Shown here one piece after another: positions 37,885 to 47,439 of a stretch of 64,000 nucleotides of DNA. The DNA lies in assembly GCF_000691505.1 (NCBI RefSeq), contig NZ_JMIP02000017.1, positions 1-64,000 of the forward strand, read 5' to 3'. The notes beneath the pieces are model-generated. The model saw only the letters and a list, made by a program, of their open reading frames with translations. It did no database searches and was not told where the DNA came from. The translations under genes and the position numbers were made by a program. Origin of the DNA: Halostagnicola sp. A56. GTDB lineage: Archaea; Halobacteriota; Halobacteria; Halobacteriales; Natrialbaceae. Positions within the stretch are counted from its first letter, which is position 1; each line of letters starts with the position of its first letter.

Positions 37885-38847
37885 CTAGGTGGCCGCAAAC
37901 TGGATCAGCGCACAGCCGACGAGGATCAGCAGCGACGCCGTCCCCTTCTGAATCAGCGTGAACGGATCGAACTGTTCGGCGAGCAGTTCCGGCGTCAGTT
38001 TGCTCAGCGCCAGCGAGCCCACGAACACGAGTAACACGTCGAGTTTGGTGATCGCGGTCGCGAGCGACACCGGCCCGGTCTCGAGCGACCGCACGAACGT
38101 CAGCAACGCGAGGGCGTTCAACAGCCCGCCGACGATCAACAGCGAGGTTCCTTTCGAAAGCCGCCGGGCGAAGATGTCGTCTCTCCCGCCGGTCGGCGGG
38201 AATCGAGAGCCCTCGCGAAACGGTGCTATCGCAGCGACCGATACCAGCCCGCCGACGCTGATCCAGAAGAGGACCTCGAGCGTCCCGAACTCGGTCGTGA
38301 GAACTTTCATTCCCGTGTTGAGCACGGCGAAGGCCGCGGCGGCGGCAAGCGCGACGCCGATCGTCGACGGGCCGACGGTCCCGCGAATCGACCCGCTCCC
38401 GTGTTCGTAGGAAATAAACAGCGCGCCGAACACCACGAGCAGGACGCCCGCGTAGACTCCGGTGGGGAACGACTCTCCAAGGAGGACGAAGCCGAGAACG
38501 AGCACGAAGATCGTTTCGACGGCCAGCGCCGGGACGAACCGCGAAACGTCGCCGCTGACGAGACCCCAGTAGTAGATCCCGTACCCGGCGGTCGAGACGA
38601 CGCCGAAGCCCATCGCGGTGAGCGCCGCCGACAGCGGCGTCGGATCGGTGACGGCGCTGGCCGAAAGCACCGTCGGCTCGAGGAGCAATCCGGCCGCGAC
38701 GTAGACGGCGTAGAACGGGACACAGGAGTAGATCGTCAGCGCGATCGGATCGTCGATCTCGGTTCCACTGACGACTTTCGCCAGAAGCGCGATCGCCGCG
38801 TAGACCAGCGCCGTCACCAGCGCGTAGGCGAACCAGGTCGGTATCAC
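37885..38847 (-). CDS. DMT/EamA family transporter
   Basis: 320 aa with ten hydrophobic segments arranged as two EamA repeats (starts IPTWFAYALVTALVYAAIAL; second half from about 165 with STIGVALAAAAAFAVLNTG). Probably a metabolite exporter; substrate unknown. A GTG at 38845-38847 is used as start because no ATG exists nearby and the hydrophobic first helix begins immediately after it; the longer frame upstream is Arg-rich and overlaps a plausible promoter. The 211 bases between this gene and aCPSF1 show no gene. Confidence 0.85.
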   Translation of the reverse strand: MIPTWFAYALVTALVYAAIALLAKVVSGTEIDDPIALTIYSCVPFYAVYVAAGLLLEPTVLSASAVTDPTPLSAALTAMGFGVVSTAGYGIYYWGLVSGDVSRFVPALAVETIFVLVLGFVLLGESFPTGVYAGVLLVVFGALFISYEHGSGSIRGTVGPSTIGVALAAAAAFAVLNTGMKVLTTEFGTLEVLFWISVGGLVSVAAIAPFREGSRFPPTGGRDDIFARRLSKGTSLLIVGGLLNALALLTFVRSLETGPVSLATAITKLDVLLVFVGSLALSKLTPELLAEQFDPFTLIQKGTASLLILVGCALIQFAAT

Positions 38848-39058
38848 TCGCCGATCACCCGCCGTATGCAATCGCTCACGGGGGCGGTATCGCCCCGACT
38901 CGGAAAGTCGCTTGGGTTCGATCCGGGCCGCGCGCCGCGACCGCTCTCGTTCACTCGGCAGTTCGAATGTTACTTGGCAGTTCGAGTAAGTGACTCGTTC
39001 GCGTCGCGACTCGAGCGGCCACAAACAGTCTGTACGGAGTCGAAACGCCGGCTCGTGC

Positions 39059-40993
39059 TTAGAGGAACCGGAACGTCTCGAGGTTCTTCGGCGCGAACGT
39101 GCGCATGTTGTAGTCGTGATAGAGCGCGGAGGAGAGGTCCTGCGTAGAGCGTTCGTCGCCGTGGACACAGAGGACTTTCTCCGGGCGCGGGTTCATCGTG
39201 TCGACGAAGTTCACGAGGCCCTCGCGGTCGGCGTGTCCGGAGAAGCCGTCGACGGTTTCGACTTCCATGTTGAGCGAGAGCGTGCCGCGGCCGTTGGCGT
39301 CGCCCATCGCGCCGACTTCGCTGGTGGGGATCTCGTCCCAGCCGTTCTGGATGCGTCGGCCGAGCGTTCCCTGGGCCTGGTAACCGACGAAGACCAGCGA
39401 CGAGTCCGGGTCCGGGCCGAGGTGGCTCAACCACGACATGATCGGGCCGCCGGTGACCATCCCGGAGGTCGAGAGGATGATACAAGAATCGCCGTCGGCG
39501 ACATCCTGGCGCTCTTCCTCGCCGCCGTCGATGTGGTTGAACTCGTCGGCCAGGAAGGGGTTCTCGTCGTCGTGGAAGATCCGATCGCGGAGGTCGTCGC
39601 GGAGGTACTCGGGATAGGTCGTGTGGATCGCCGTCGCCTCCCAGATCATCCCGTCAAGGTGGACCGGCATCCGCGGAATCTCGCCGTCTCGCATCGCCTT
39701 CTCCAAGACGAGCATGATCTCCTGAGACCGACCGACGGCGAACGCCGGAACGAGGACTTTTCCGCCACGGTCTGCGGTCTCGTTGATGACCTCCTTGAGT
39801 TTCTCTTCGGACTCCGCCTGATCGGTCTGGTAATCGTTCCGACCGCCGTAGGTCGACTCGAGGACGAGCGTCTCGACCCGCGGGAAGTCGTTGGTCGCGC
39901 CGTTGAAGAGGCGCGTGTCGTCGTAGTGGATGTCGCCCGAGAACGCGACGTTGTAGAGGCCGTCGCCGATGTGGAAGTGACTGACCGCGGAGCCGAGAAT
40001 GTGTCCCGCGTTGTGGAACGTGAGTTTGACGTCCGGCGCGATGTCCGTAACGTCGCCGTACTCGAGCGGGATGCAGTGTTTGATCGCCTCGCGGACCATC
40101 TCGGATTCGTACGGCGGCGTGCGCCCTTCCTTCGTGGCGACATCGAGGTAGTCGAGGGTGAGAAGTCCCATCAGATCGCGCGTCGGCTCGGTGCAGTAGA
40201 TTGGGCCGTCGTAGCCGTACTTAAAGAGAAGCGGAATCAGCGCGGAGTGATCGAGGTGGGCGTGTGTAAGCACGACGGCGTCGATCGTCTGCGGGCCGGC
40301 ACCGAGCGCTTCGGGGGCGTGGAGGTACGGCACTTCGCCCTCGGCACCGGGTTTGTCGCCGCAGTCGATCAGGATCCGCGTCTCGGGCGTCGAGAGGATG
40401 AAGGACGCGCGACCGACTTCGCGACAACAGCCCAGCGTGGTGATGCGAACGTACTCGTCGTCGGACATCTCCTCACGGTGGATCTGTCGGCCGACGCGCT
40501 CTAACACGTCCCGGCGCTCGTCGCGTTCTTGCTTGAGGAAGTTTCGAACGTTCGAAACCGTCGAGGACTCGATCGGCGGCGTGCGGACGACTTCGGGTGT
40601 CCAGCCGACGTTTTTCGTGATGTCTCGAAGCGTCGAGCCGTGGCGGCCGATCACCATGCCCGGCTTCTGGGCCTCAATGACGACCTCGCCGGTGTCCGCG
40701 TGGAAATCGAGGTCCGTCACCCCTGCCTCCTCGGGGACGACGTTCATGATCTCCTCGCGCGCCTCTTCGGGTCTCGAGAGGACGCTCGGATCGGGCCGAA
40801 CGGTGATCCGTTTTCGAAGCTTGCTCGCGAGTTGCCGGATCAGGTCGCCCTTCTGGGCGAACTTCTTCGGGTCGCGCGTGTAGACCACCAGTTCGGGGCC
40901 TTCGTATTTCACCGAGGAGATCGAGATATCTGCCGGTAACTCGCTCGTGATCTGTTCTTCCAAATCGTCGAGTTGCTGCTCTACAGTGCTCAT
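39059..40993 (-). CDS. fttA: Termination ribonuclease aCPSF1 (FttA), KH and beta-CASP
   Basis: 644 aa. Archaeal homologue of CPSF73 that cleaves nascent RNA and drives transcription termination. N-terminal KH domains (about 1-145) include VIGRHGSTLRDITK with the GxxG loop. The metallo-beta-lactamase domain begins near 180 (RITTLGCCREVGRASFIL) and has VVLTHAHLDHSALIP as the metal site, with NAGHILGSAVSHFHI and FSGDIHYDDTRLF. The beta-CASP cap follows (DFPRVETLVLESTYGG, VLVPAFAVGRSQE) and the C-terminal motif GFSGHADREGL is the final His ligand. Length matches the family. Confidence 0.96.
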   Translation of the reverse strand: MSTVEQQLDDLEEQITSELPADISISSVKYEGPELVVYTRDPKKFAQKGDLIRQLASKLRKRITVRPDPSVLSRPEEAREEIMNVVPEEAGVTDLDFHADTGEVVIEAQKPGMVIGRHGSTLRDITKNVGWTPEVVRTPPIESSTVSNVRNFLKQERDERRDVLERVGRQIHREEMSDDEYVRITTLGCCREVGRASFILSTPETRILIDCGDKPGAEGEVPYLHAPEALGAGPQTIDAVVLTHAHLDHSALIPLLFKYGYDGPIYCTEPTRDLMGLLTLDYLDVATKEGRTPPYESEMVREAIKHCIPLEYGDVTDIAPDVKLTFHNAGHILGSAVSHFHIGDGLYNVAFSGDIHYDDTRLFNGATNDFPRVETLVLESTYGGRNDYQTDQAESEEKLKEVINETADRGGKVLVPAFAVGRSQEIMLVLEKAMRDGEIPRMPVHLDGMIWEATAIHTTYPEYLRDDLRDRIFHDDENPFLADEFNHIDGGEEERQDVADGDSCIILSTSGMVTGGPIMSWLSHLGPDPDSSLVFVGYQAQGTLGRRIQNGWDEIPTSEVGAMGDANGRGTLSLNMEVETVDGFSGHADREGLVNFVDTMNPRPEKVLCVHGDERSTQDLSSALYHDYNMRTFAPKNLETFRFL

Positions 40994-41093
40994 AATCGCC
41001 GAATGTGGATTTCGTGAACGTCCCGTCGATCGTGGAGTCTGGAACGTCCCACGGAAAGCGGGGAGTCAGGGCGGTGTCGTCTCCGAGACTGAT

Positions 41094-41171
41094 TCGTCTT
41101 GCTGGTTCGTCTCGCTGCTTCGTCTTGCTGGTTCGTCTCGCTGCTTCGTCTTGCTGATTCGTCTCGCAGTT
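41094..41171. repeat. 13-bp tandem array, about six copies
   Basis: TCGTCTTGCTGGT and TCGTCTCGCTGCT alternate in tandem (41094, 41107, 41120, 41133, 41146, 41159), giving a 26-bp higher-order unit; the last copies drift (TGAT, GCAGT). The array lies in the 236-bp divergent gap between aCPSF1 and the YihY-type gene, 20-130 bases from each. No spacers, so it is not CRISPR. Confidence 0.85.
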
Positions 41172-41229
41172 CCGTCCGCCGTTATCGTCGAGAGAAGAAT
41201 TATTTCACCAGCTTTGATGAAACGGGGCT

Positions 41230-42084
41230 GTGAGCTGGTCGAACGTTCGAAGCCTCGTTGCGGAGATCACGGCGGTCGCGCGCGAACGACGAGTCGGCGT
41301 CACGGCAGCGGGTCTGGCCTACCACTCGTTCAACGCGCTTGTCCCGCTCGTCATCCTCCTGCTCGTCGCCGTCACCGTCGTCGACTCGCTCGAGACCGTC
41401 GTCGATTCGCTCGAGACGATGACGGGACTCGAGGGGGTCATCGACCGGGAGCATCTCGACGCGGTCACAAGCGCCGGCGGGAACCGGACGCGAGCGGCAC
41501 TGCTCGCATCCGGTATCTTCTTCTGGAGTTCGATTCGCCTCTTTCGGGCCGTCAATAGTGCGTTTACCGCCGTATACGGCTCGAGGCGAACGCAGTCGTC
41601 GCTCGAGGCCGCCCGCTCGGCGTCGCTCGTGACGGGGCTCTACACGGTCTTGCTCGTCGCGACCGTCGCGGTTGCGGTCGCGCTCGTCGGCGCGCTGGGT
41701 GTCAGCGCGTCGTTGATATTCACCGGGCCGCTCGCGACGGGAGCGAGCCTGCTCGTCCTGACGGGGCTGTTGTTCGTGCTGTTCTTGCCGATGTACTACG
41801 TCTTCCCGCAGCCGAACGTCTCGATCTGCGAAATCGTGCCCGGCACGGCTTTCGCCGCAGTCACGTGGTCGCTCCTCGCCGTCGGCTTTCGCGTCTACGT
41901 CTCGACCGCCGAGACGGTCGCGCTGTTCGACGTCGCCGGCGCGATCCTGCTGATCCTGACCTGGGTCTACTTCGGCGGTTTCTGTCTGCTCGTCGGCGCG
42001 GTGCTCAACGCGGTGCTCGCAGACCGCGTCGACGCGGACGACGGCTGGGTTCCGCTGTCAGGGGACCTCCCGAACGCGAGTTGA
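41230..42084 (+). CDS. YihY/virulence factor BrkB family membrane protein
   Basis: 284 aa, six hydrophobic segments. Family features: GLAYHSFNALVPLVILLLVA at about 28-47, FFWSSIRLFRAVNSAFTAVYG near 97, YYVFPQPNVSICEIVPGTAF near 180, and VYFGGFCLLVGAVLNAVL at the end. Once called ribonuclease BN by mistake; role unknown, possibly transport. The start is a GTG at 41230; no in-frame ATG lies upstream after the repeat array. Confidence 0.88.
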   Translation: MSWSNVRSLVAEITAVARERRVGVTAAGLAYHSFNALVPLVILLLVAVTVVDSLETVVDSLETMTGLEGVIDREHLDAVTSAGGNRTRAALLASGIFFWSSIRLFRAVNSAFTAVYGSRRTQSSLEAARSASLVTGLYTVLLVATVAVAVALVGALGVSASLIFTGPLATGASLLVLTGLLFVLFLPMYYVFPQPNVSICEIVPGTAFAAVTWSLLAVGFRVYVSTAETVALFDVAGAILLILTWVYFGGFCLLVGAVLNAVLADRVDADDGWVPLSGDLPNAS

Positions 42085-42183
42085 CGACGACCCGCGGCTG
42101 TCTCCTACGGAAGTCTCCCGCAGTCCGCCCACGTCCCGCCCGTATCGGTGGGTTCTATCCCGTCGGGCGCATACGGGTTGCGT

Positions 42184-45100
42184 ATGGATCCTTCGGTCCG
42201 CTGCGACGAGGTCCGCGTTCTCGTCGTCGAGTCGACGACCGGTTCGGACGAACCGCCTCCACTCGAGAGCGTGCTCGAAGGCGCGTCCGTCGACGCCTCG
42301 TTCGAGTCGCTCTCGGTCACTCGCGCCGAAACGGTCGCCGACGCGGTCGCACGGCTCGAGTCAGCGTCACCGCCGGTAGACGAAGCCGATTCCGAACCGG
42401 AACCCGCGGCTGACTCAGAGCCGACACCCGCGGCCGACAGCCTCGAGGTCGTCCTCACCGCCGCAGATCTCCCCGACGGAACCGGACTGGAACTGCTCGA
42501 GCGAATCCGCGCCAGCCGACCGACGGTACCGGTCGTCCTCTCGCCGCGTTCGGGTTCGGAGCGGCTGGCGAGCGACGCGATCAGCGCCGGGGCCGCCGAG
42601 TACGTCCCGCGAGAACGGGCGGGCAACGACCTCGCGACCGCGCTCGAGCGAGTGATCGACCGCGAGTGCACAGATCGCGACACCAGGGCGGCCAGCCGTC
42701 GGTTCAGGACGATCTTCGACGACCCGGAGACGTACGTCTGGGAGCTCGATCACGAGGGAACCGTCCGGCGGGCCAACACCGCCGCGCTCGAGGCGATCGA
42801 CGCTTCACAGGCCGACGTTCGCGGTCGGCCGTTACAGGCGACGCCGTGGTGGCTCCCGGCCGATCGCTCGACGATCGAGACGGCCCTCGAGCGAGCAGCG
42901 TCGGGCGAGCCCGTCAGGCGGGAACTCGCCAGTCGGTGTGCCGCCGCGTCGGACGGCGATGGAGACCGATCGGAGACGAGACGGGTGCTCGAGGTGACGT
43001 TCCGCCCGGTTCGCGACGAGTCCGGCTCGGTCATCTCCTTACTCGCCGAAGGCAACGACGTCACCGATCGGGTCGAACTCGAAGCGGAGCTACGGGAGTC
43101 AGAAGAGCTCCACCGCGTGACGCTCAACAACATGACCGACACGGTCCTCATCACGGACGAGTCGGGATCGTTCACCTACGTCTGTCCGAACGTCCACTTC
43201 ATCTTCGGCTACACGGACGACGAACTCCACGAGATGGGCTCGATCGAGGAGCTTCTCGGACCCGACCTGTTCGACCGCGAAGAACTCGCAGAACGGGGCG
43301 TCCTGACGAACCTCGAGTGCACCGCGACCGACCGGGAAGGAAACGAACACACGCTGTTGGTCAACGTCCGCGAGGTTTCGATTCAGGGCGGAACGCTGCT
43401 GTATAGCTGCCGCGACATCACGGCTCGAAAGCGACGTGAGGAGGCGCTGACCGCACTCCACCGGACCGCGCGACGACTGTTGCTCGCGGAGTCGCGGGCG
43501 GACATCGCGGACATCGTCGTCGAGGACGCCGTGGACGTACTCGATCTCGAGGCCAACGGCGTCTACCTGTTCGACACCGACGACAGCACGATCCGGCCGG
43601 CGGCAGCGACGTCGGCGATGGAGCACGCTCACGGTTCTCTCTCATCGCATCGGGCGACGACCGATTCCATCGTCGGCCGGGCGTTCGTCGACGGCGAGAC
43701 GCAGATGTTTGACGACAGCGAGTCGCAGCATTTCGACGATGTCCACGAGTCTGCCCGGTTCTCGCAACCGGAGACCGATCTTCGAAGTGGTGCGTACGTC
43801 CCACTCGGGAACAACGGCGTCTTCCTCACCGGATCGACGGCGGCGGACGGGTTCGACGAGGTCACTCGAGAGGTGGTCGACCTGCTCGCGACGACAGCAG
43901 AGGCGGCGCTCGATCGGGTCGAGCGCGAATCGGCGTTACACGAACAGGAGCGGGAACTGAAAGAGCGCAATCGGCAGTTGACTCGACTCAATCGCATCAA
44001 CGAGTTCATCCGCGAGATCGATCAGGCGATCGTCAGAGCCGAAACCCGCGAAGAGATCGAAGCGGCCGTCTGTAACCGACTCACGGGAACCGATCGCTTC
44101 TCGTTCGCCTGGATCAGCGGGCTGGATCCGGACGGAACCAGCCTCGAGGCGCGCGCCCACGACGGCGCGGGCCATGGGTATCTCGACGCCGTTGCGGGCC
44201 CGATCGGCGACAATCCGGGCGAACCGGCGATCGAGACGGCACGGTCCGACGCCGTCACCGTCGTCTCGAACGTCGCCGAGGGGCTCCACGAGGAGTCCTG
44301 GCGAAAGCGCGCGCTCTCGAAGGACTACCAGTCGGCGATCAGCGTCCCGCTCTCCTACGACGAGTTCTCCTACGGCGTGCTCACCGTTTACGCCGGCCGC
44401 CCATCGGCGTTCGGTGAGACGTCCCGGGCCGTCTTCGCGGAACTGGGCGAAACGATCGCGTCGGCGATCGCCGCGGTCGAACGCAAGAACGCCCTACTGA
44501 CCGCCTCGCGGACGCGTCTGGACCTCGAGATCGACGACGAGACGTTCGTGTTCCAGCAGCTCGCGACCCGCGCGGACTGTACGGTCTCATTCGATGGCGG
44601 CGTTCGGCAACACGAAGACGGCGCTGCCGTCTCGGTCGTCGCGTCCGTCGACGGCGCGCCGGTCGAAACCGTCGCCACCGTCGCTGAGGGCCTCGTTTCG
44701 GTCGCCGACGTACAGATCCTCAGCGAGGACCCGAACGGCGGCTCTCACGCCGACGGGGAGGCGTCGGGCGGGTCGCTCCTCCTCGAGCTTCCCACGCCGT
44801 TTCTCGCGATTCGACTGGCCGACCACGGCGTCGTTCTCCGGAGCGTTCGGGCGACGCCGGCGGGGACGCGGATCGTCGTCGACGTGCCCCACACCGTCGA
44901 CGCGCGGGCCCCGACGCGAATGGTGACCAACAGCTTCGAATCGGTCGAACTGCGCTCGAAGCGCCCGGTCGAGGGCGCGTCGGCCGGCGACCTGCGGACC
45001 AGACTTCTCGAGGAGCTGACCGACCGACAGCTCGAGGTCGTTCGCGTGGCCTACCACGGTGGGTTCTTCGAGTCGCCTCGGGAACAGACGGGCGAAGATA

Positions 45101-45231
45101 TCGCTGCCTCGCTCGACATTTCGCCGGCCGCGTTCTACGGCCACAACCGAACCGTCCAGCGAAAACTGTTCTCGGTGCTCTTCGAAGAGATCGGTTTTCC
45201 GGCAACTGACGCACCCGGGGTTGAATACTGA
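42184..45231 (+). CDS. Bacterio-opsin activator-type multidomain regulator
   Basis: 1015-aa soluble sensor-regulator. Order: degenerate receiver domain (1-170), PAS (about 172-295), PAS (305-420), GAF (about 430-590), GAF (about 605-765), BAT domain (about 775-930) and a C-terminal HTH_10 DNA-binding domain (955-1010, LTDRQLEVVRVAYHGGFFES). In the receiver the usual phospho-acceptor site reads TAADLPDGTG, where an Asp is replaced by Ala, so signalling likely comes from PAS/GAF ligands such as redox or light. The ATG at 42184 is used (MDPSVRCDEV). Targets unknown. Confidence 0.9.
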   Translation: MDPSVRCDEVRVLVVESTTGSDEPPPLESVLEGASVDASFESLSVTRAETVADAVARLESASPPVDEADSEPEPAADSEPTPAADSLEVVLTAADLPDGTGLELLERIRASRPTVPVVLSPRSGSERLASDAISAGAAEYVPRERAGNDLATALERVIDRECTDRDTRAASRRFRTIFDDPETYVWELDHEGTVRRANTAALEAIDASQADVRGRPLQATPWWLPADRSTIETALERAASGEPVRRELASRCAAASDGDGDRSETRRVLEVTFRPVRDESGSVISLLAEGNDVTDRVELEAELRESEELHRVTLNNMTDTVLITDESGSFTYVCPNVHFIFGYTDDELHEMGSIEELLGPDLFDREELAERGVLTNLECTATDREGNEHTLLVNVREVSIQGGTLLYSCRDITARKRREEALTALHRTARRLLLAESRADIADIVVEDAVDVLDLEANGVYLFDTDDSTIRPAAATSAMEHAHGSLSSHRATTDSIVGRAFVDGETQMFDDSESQHFDDVHESARFSQPETDLRSGAYVPLGNNGVFLTGSTAADGFDEVTREVVDLLATTAEAALDRVERESALHEQERELKERNRQLTRLNRINEFIREIDQAIVRAETREEIEAAVCNRLTGTDRFSFAWISGLDPDGTSLEARAHDGAGHGYLDAVAGPIGDNPGEPAIETARSDAVTVVSNVAEGLHEESWRKRALSKDYQSAISVPLSYDEFSYGVLTVYAGRPSAFGETSRAVFAELGETIASAIAAVERKNALLTASRTRLDLEIDDETFVFQQLATRADCTVSFDGGVRQHEDGAAVSVVASVDGAPVETVATVAEGLVSVADVQILSEDPNGGSHADGEASGGSLLLELPTPFLAIRLADHGVVLRSVRATPAGTRIVVDVPHTVDARAPTRMVTNSFESVELRSKRPVEGASAGDLRTRLLEELTDRQLEVVRVAYHGGFFESPREQTGEDIAASLDISPAAFYGHNRTVQRKLFSVLFEEIGFPATDAPGVEY

Positions 45232-45340
45232 ACCCCGGGTCGCGGGTTGTGCTAGTAATATAACGAATACGTCTTTCCTAATATCCCTATTACACTGAAG
45301 TGCCGACGAGCGCCGCGTCGCCGATTCGGCAGTGATACCC

Positions 45341-45481
45341 ATGAAAGACGTCACGACAAACCCCGACGAGGAATCGACATACGAGTGCTTTGCCTGCGGA
45401 GCGGTGACGCAAGCGACGTCCCCGATCGACTGCCCGGAGTGCGGTGCCGACATGCGGAATCGAGAGATTCCGGTCGAGTAA
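45341..45481 (+). CDS. 46-aa rubrerythrin-like zinc ribbon protein
   Basis: Short complete frame with two CxxC knuckles: YECFACGAVTQ and DCPECGADM. It matches small haloarchaeal rubredoxin-like/rubrerythrin-like zinc ribbons annotated as helper proteins. It ends three bases before the glutamate dehydrogenase ATG, so the two are cotranscribed. Metal (Zn or Fe) binding is expected; function unknown. Confidence 0.8.
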   Translation: MKDVTTNPDEESTYECFACGAVTQATSPIDCPECGADMRNREIPVE

Positions 45482-45484
45482 TTC

Positions 45485-46774
45485 ATGTCCGGGAACGTCT
45501 CGTCCGCGCCGCCTCGAGCGGACGCTTCGAACGAACCGGAGACGGCCCTCGAGACGGCCAGACGGCAACTCGCCCGCGCCGGGTCCCAGATCGAGATCAG
45601 CGATAACGTCCTCGAGCGGTTAGACCACCCCGCGAAGGTCACGGAGGTCACCGTTCCGGTCGAGCGAGACGACGGCAGCGTCGATGTCTTCACCGGCTTT
45701 CGCGCCCAGCATGATAGCGTTCGCGGGCCGTACAAGGGTGGCCTGCGATTCCATCCCGAGGTGACTCGAGACGAGTGCGTGGGGCTCTCGATGTGGATGA
45801 CCTGGAAGTGCGCCGTGATGGACATTCCCTTCGGCGGTGCTAAAGGCGGCGTCGTCGTCGATCCCAAATCGTTGAGCGAGGCCGAGCGCGAGCGGTTGAC
45901 ACGGCGATTCACACAGGAGATCCGCGACGTGATCGGCCCGACCAGAGACATTCCGGCCCCCGACATGGGAACGGACTCGCAGGCGATGGCCTGGATCATG
46001 GACGCCTACAGTATGCAACAGGGCGAGACCATTCCCGGCGTCGTCACCGGCAAACCGCCCTCCGTCGGCGGAAGCTACGGTCGCGAGGAAGCGCCCGGCC
46101 ACAGCGTCGCCATCGTTACGCGCGAGACCTGCGAGTACTACGACATGTCCCTCGAGGAGACGACGGTCGCCGTCCAGGGCTTCGGCAGCGTCGGCGCGAA
46201 CGCCGCCCGCAAGCTCGAGGAGTGGGGCGCGACCGTCGTCGCCATCAGCGACGTCAACGGCGCGATCTACGAACCGGACGGCATCGACGTCGCGTCGATT
46301 CCGGCCCACGACGAGGAGCCCGAAGCGGTGACCCGCAACGCAGACGACGTCATCCCGAACGAGGAACTGCTCGAGCTAGACGTCGACGTGCTCGTTCCCG
46401 CGGCGATCGGCAACGTCATCACGGAGGACAACGCCGACGATATCCGGGCGGATCTGGTTATCGAGGGCGCGAACGGCCCGACGACCTTCGCCGCGGCCGC
46501 CATCCTCGAAGAGCGGGGCGTTCCGGTCGTCCCCGACATTCTCGCGAACGCGGGCGGCGTGACGGTGAGTTACTTCGAGTGGCTGCAGGACATCAACCGC
46601 CGAGCCTGGAGCTTAGAGGAGGTCACCGCCGAACTCGAGGCCGAGATGGTGACCGCCTGGAACGCGGTTCGATCGGAGGTCGAGTCTCGAGACGTGAGCT
46701 GGCGTGACGGCGCCTACATCGTCGCACTGTCGCGGATCGCGGAGGCACACGAAGTGCGCGGCCTCTGGCCCTAA
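45485..46774 (+). CDS. gdhB: Glutamate dehydrogenase
   Basis: 429 aa. Oxidative or reductive amination between glutamate and 2-oxoglutarate with NAD(P). [16 protein letters not shown] and [20 protein letters not shown] (catalytic Lys in GGAKGG) are at about 80-130, and the Rossmann motif [20 protein letters not shown] near 222. The ending [18 protein letters not shown] is typical of the family. Several paralogues exist in haloarchaea, so cofactor is not certain. Immediately preceded by the zinc ribbon gene. Confidence 0.95.
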   Translation: MSGNVSSAPPRADASNEPETALETARRQLARAGSQIEISDNVLERLDHPAKVTEVTVPVERDDGSVDVFTGFRAQHDSVRGPYKGGLRFHPEVTRDECVGLSMWMTWKCAVMDIPFGGAKGGVVVDPKSLSEAERERLTRRFTQEIRDVIGPTRDIPAPDMGTDSQAMAWIMDAYSMQQGETIPGVVTGKPPSVGGSYGREEAPGHSVAIVTRETCEYYDMSLEETTVAVQGFGSVGANAARKLEEWGATVVAISDVNGAIYEPDGIDVASIPAHDEEPEAVTRNADDVIPNEELLELDVDVLVPAAIGNVITEDNADDIRADLVIEGANGPTTFAAAAILEERGVPVVPDILANAGGVTVSYFEWLQDINRRAWSLEEVTAELEAEMVTAWNAVRSEVESRDVSWRDGAYIVALSRIAEAHEVRGLWP

Positions 46775-46846
46775 TCGTGGGAGAATCGCTGATATAGTAT
46801 CTCGACTCTCGAACTCGAGTAAAAGGGTCGTTGCGGGGACGAGTTC

Positions 46847-47086
46847 TCACCCCCGCGCTGTGACCCACAGCGCTGTAGTGCCCATGAGAAGGCCCGGGAG
46901 CATCGCGAGCGTTCCGACGGCCAGAAACCCCGTTTCAGTGTATTCGATTCCCCGAAACAAGAACAGATACTGAAGGAACGCGGGGATGGCGATGATCGAA
47001 GCGAATATACAGCCGTACACGAGCAGGAGATCGATCTTTCGACCGTCTCGTATCATTCGAGCTTCAGGCTTCGTTCGTCCGTTCAT
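46847..47086 (-). CDS. Small two-helix membrane protein
   Basis: 79 aa with a basic N-terminus and two hydrophobic segments (about 21-45 and 52-75, ending MGTTALWVTARG). Unknown function. Starts four bases inside the end of the upstream DUF2892-type gene (ATGA overlap), so it is its coupled partner. Confidence 0.65.
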   Translation of the reverse strand: MNGRTKPEARMIRDGRKIDLLLVYGCIFASIIAIPAFLQYLFLFRGIEYTETGFLAVGTLAMLPGLLMGTTALWVTARG

Positions 47087-47301
47087 TCGCGTGACTCACC
47101 CATCGACGTATCGATACCGAAAAGCGCGTTTCCTCCACAGAACCCGGTGTACCAATTCACCACCAATCCGACGCCAGCGGTGCCGAGCGTCGCGGCTTTC
47201 GTCGGTTGCTCGTCTCTAAGCGCCGCGATCCCCGTCACGAGTAACCAGATACCCAGTACGCCTCGGATCGTCCGATCAACGGTGTCGATATTTCGGTGCA
47301 C
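47083..47301 (-). CDS. DUF2892 (YgaP-like) membrane protein
   Basis: 72 aa from a GTG at 47299-47301. HRNIDTVDRTIRGVLGIWLL is the start of the DUF2892 inner-membrane domain; two helices and a GFCGGNALFGIDT tail with one Cys complete it. The family occurs alone or fused to rhodanese domains; role unclear. The GTG is preferred to an ATG at 47344-47346 because the TATA box at 47357-47364 would start the transcript downstream of that ATG. Confidence 0.65.
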   Translation of the reverse strand: MHRNIDTVDRTIRGVLGIWLLVTGIAALRDEQPTKAATLGTAGVGLVVNWYTGFCGGNALFGIDTSMGESRE

Positions 47302-47356
47302 GACCAGTGGTACGCGCCGCTGGATGGAATTCGTATAGCCGCACATTTCTACTGGG

Positions 47357-47364
47357 TTTATAAG
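47357..47364 (-). promoter_or_regulatory. TATA box, probably for the DUF2892 operon
   Basis: CTTATAAA on the minus strand places a transcript start near 47333, about 30 nt ahead of the GTG start. The mirror sequence TTTATAAG on the plus strand could also serve the divergent HTH gene, though about 80 nt from its ATG. Confidence 0.45.
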
Positions 47365-47439
47365 AGTGCGCGAACCGGGACTCGAGCAGGGCGCGGGTCG
47401 AACCAATTCTTTTGGCCGCGTCCGATCGAGTATCGGTGT

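Noticed and set aside
38990-40504. 504-aa plus-strand frame
   Set aside because: Antisense shadow of aCPSF1, which carries every family motif; the shadow has none.
41094-41171. CRISPR-like array
   Set aside because: The 13-bp units touch each other; there are no unique spacers and no cas genes.
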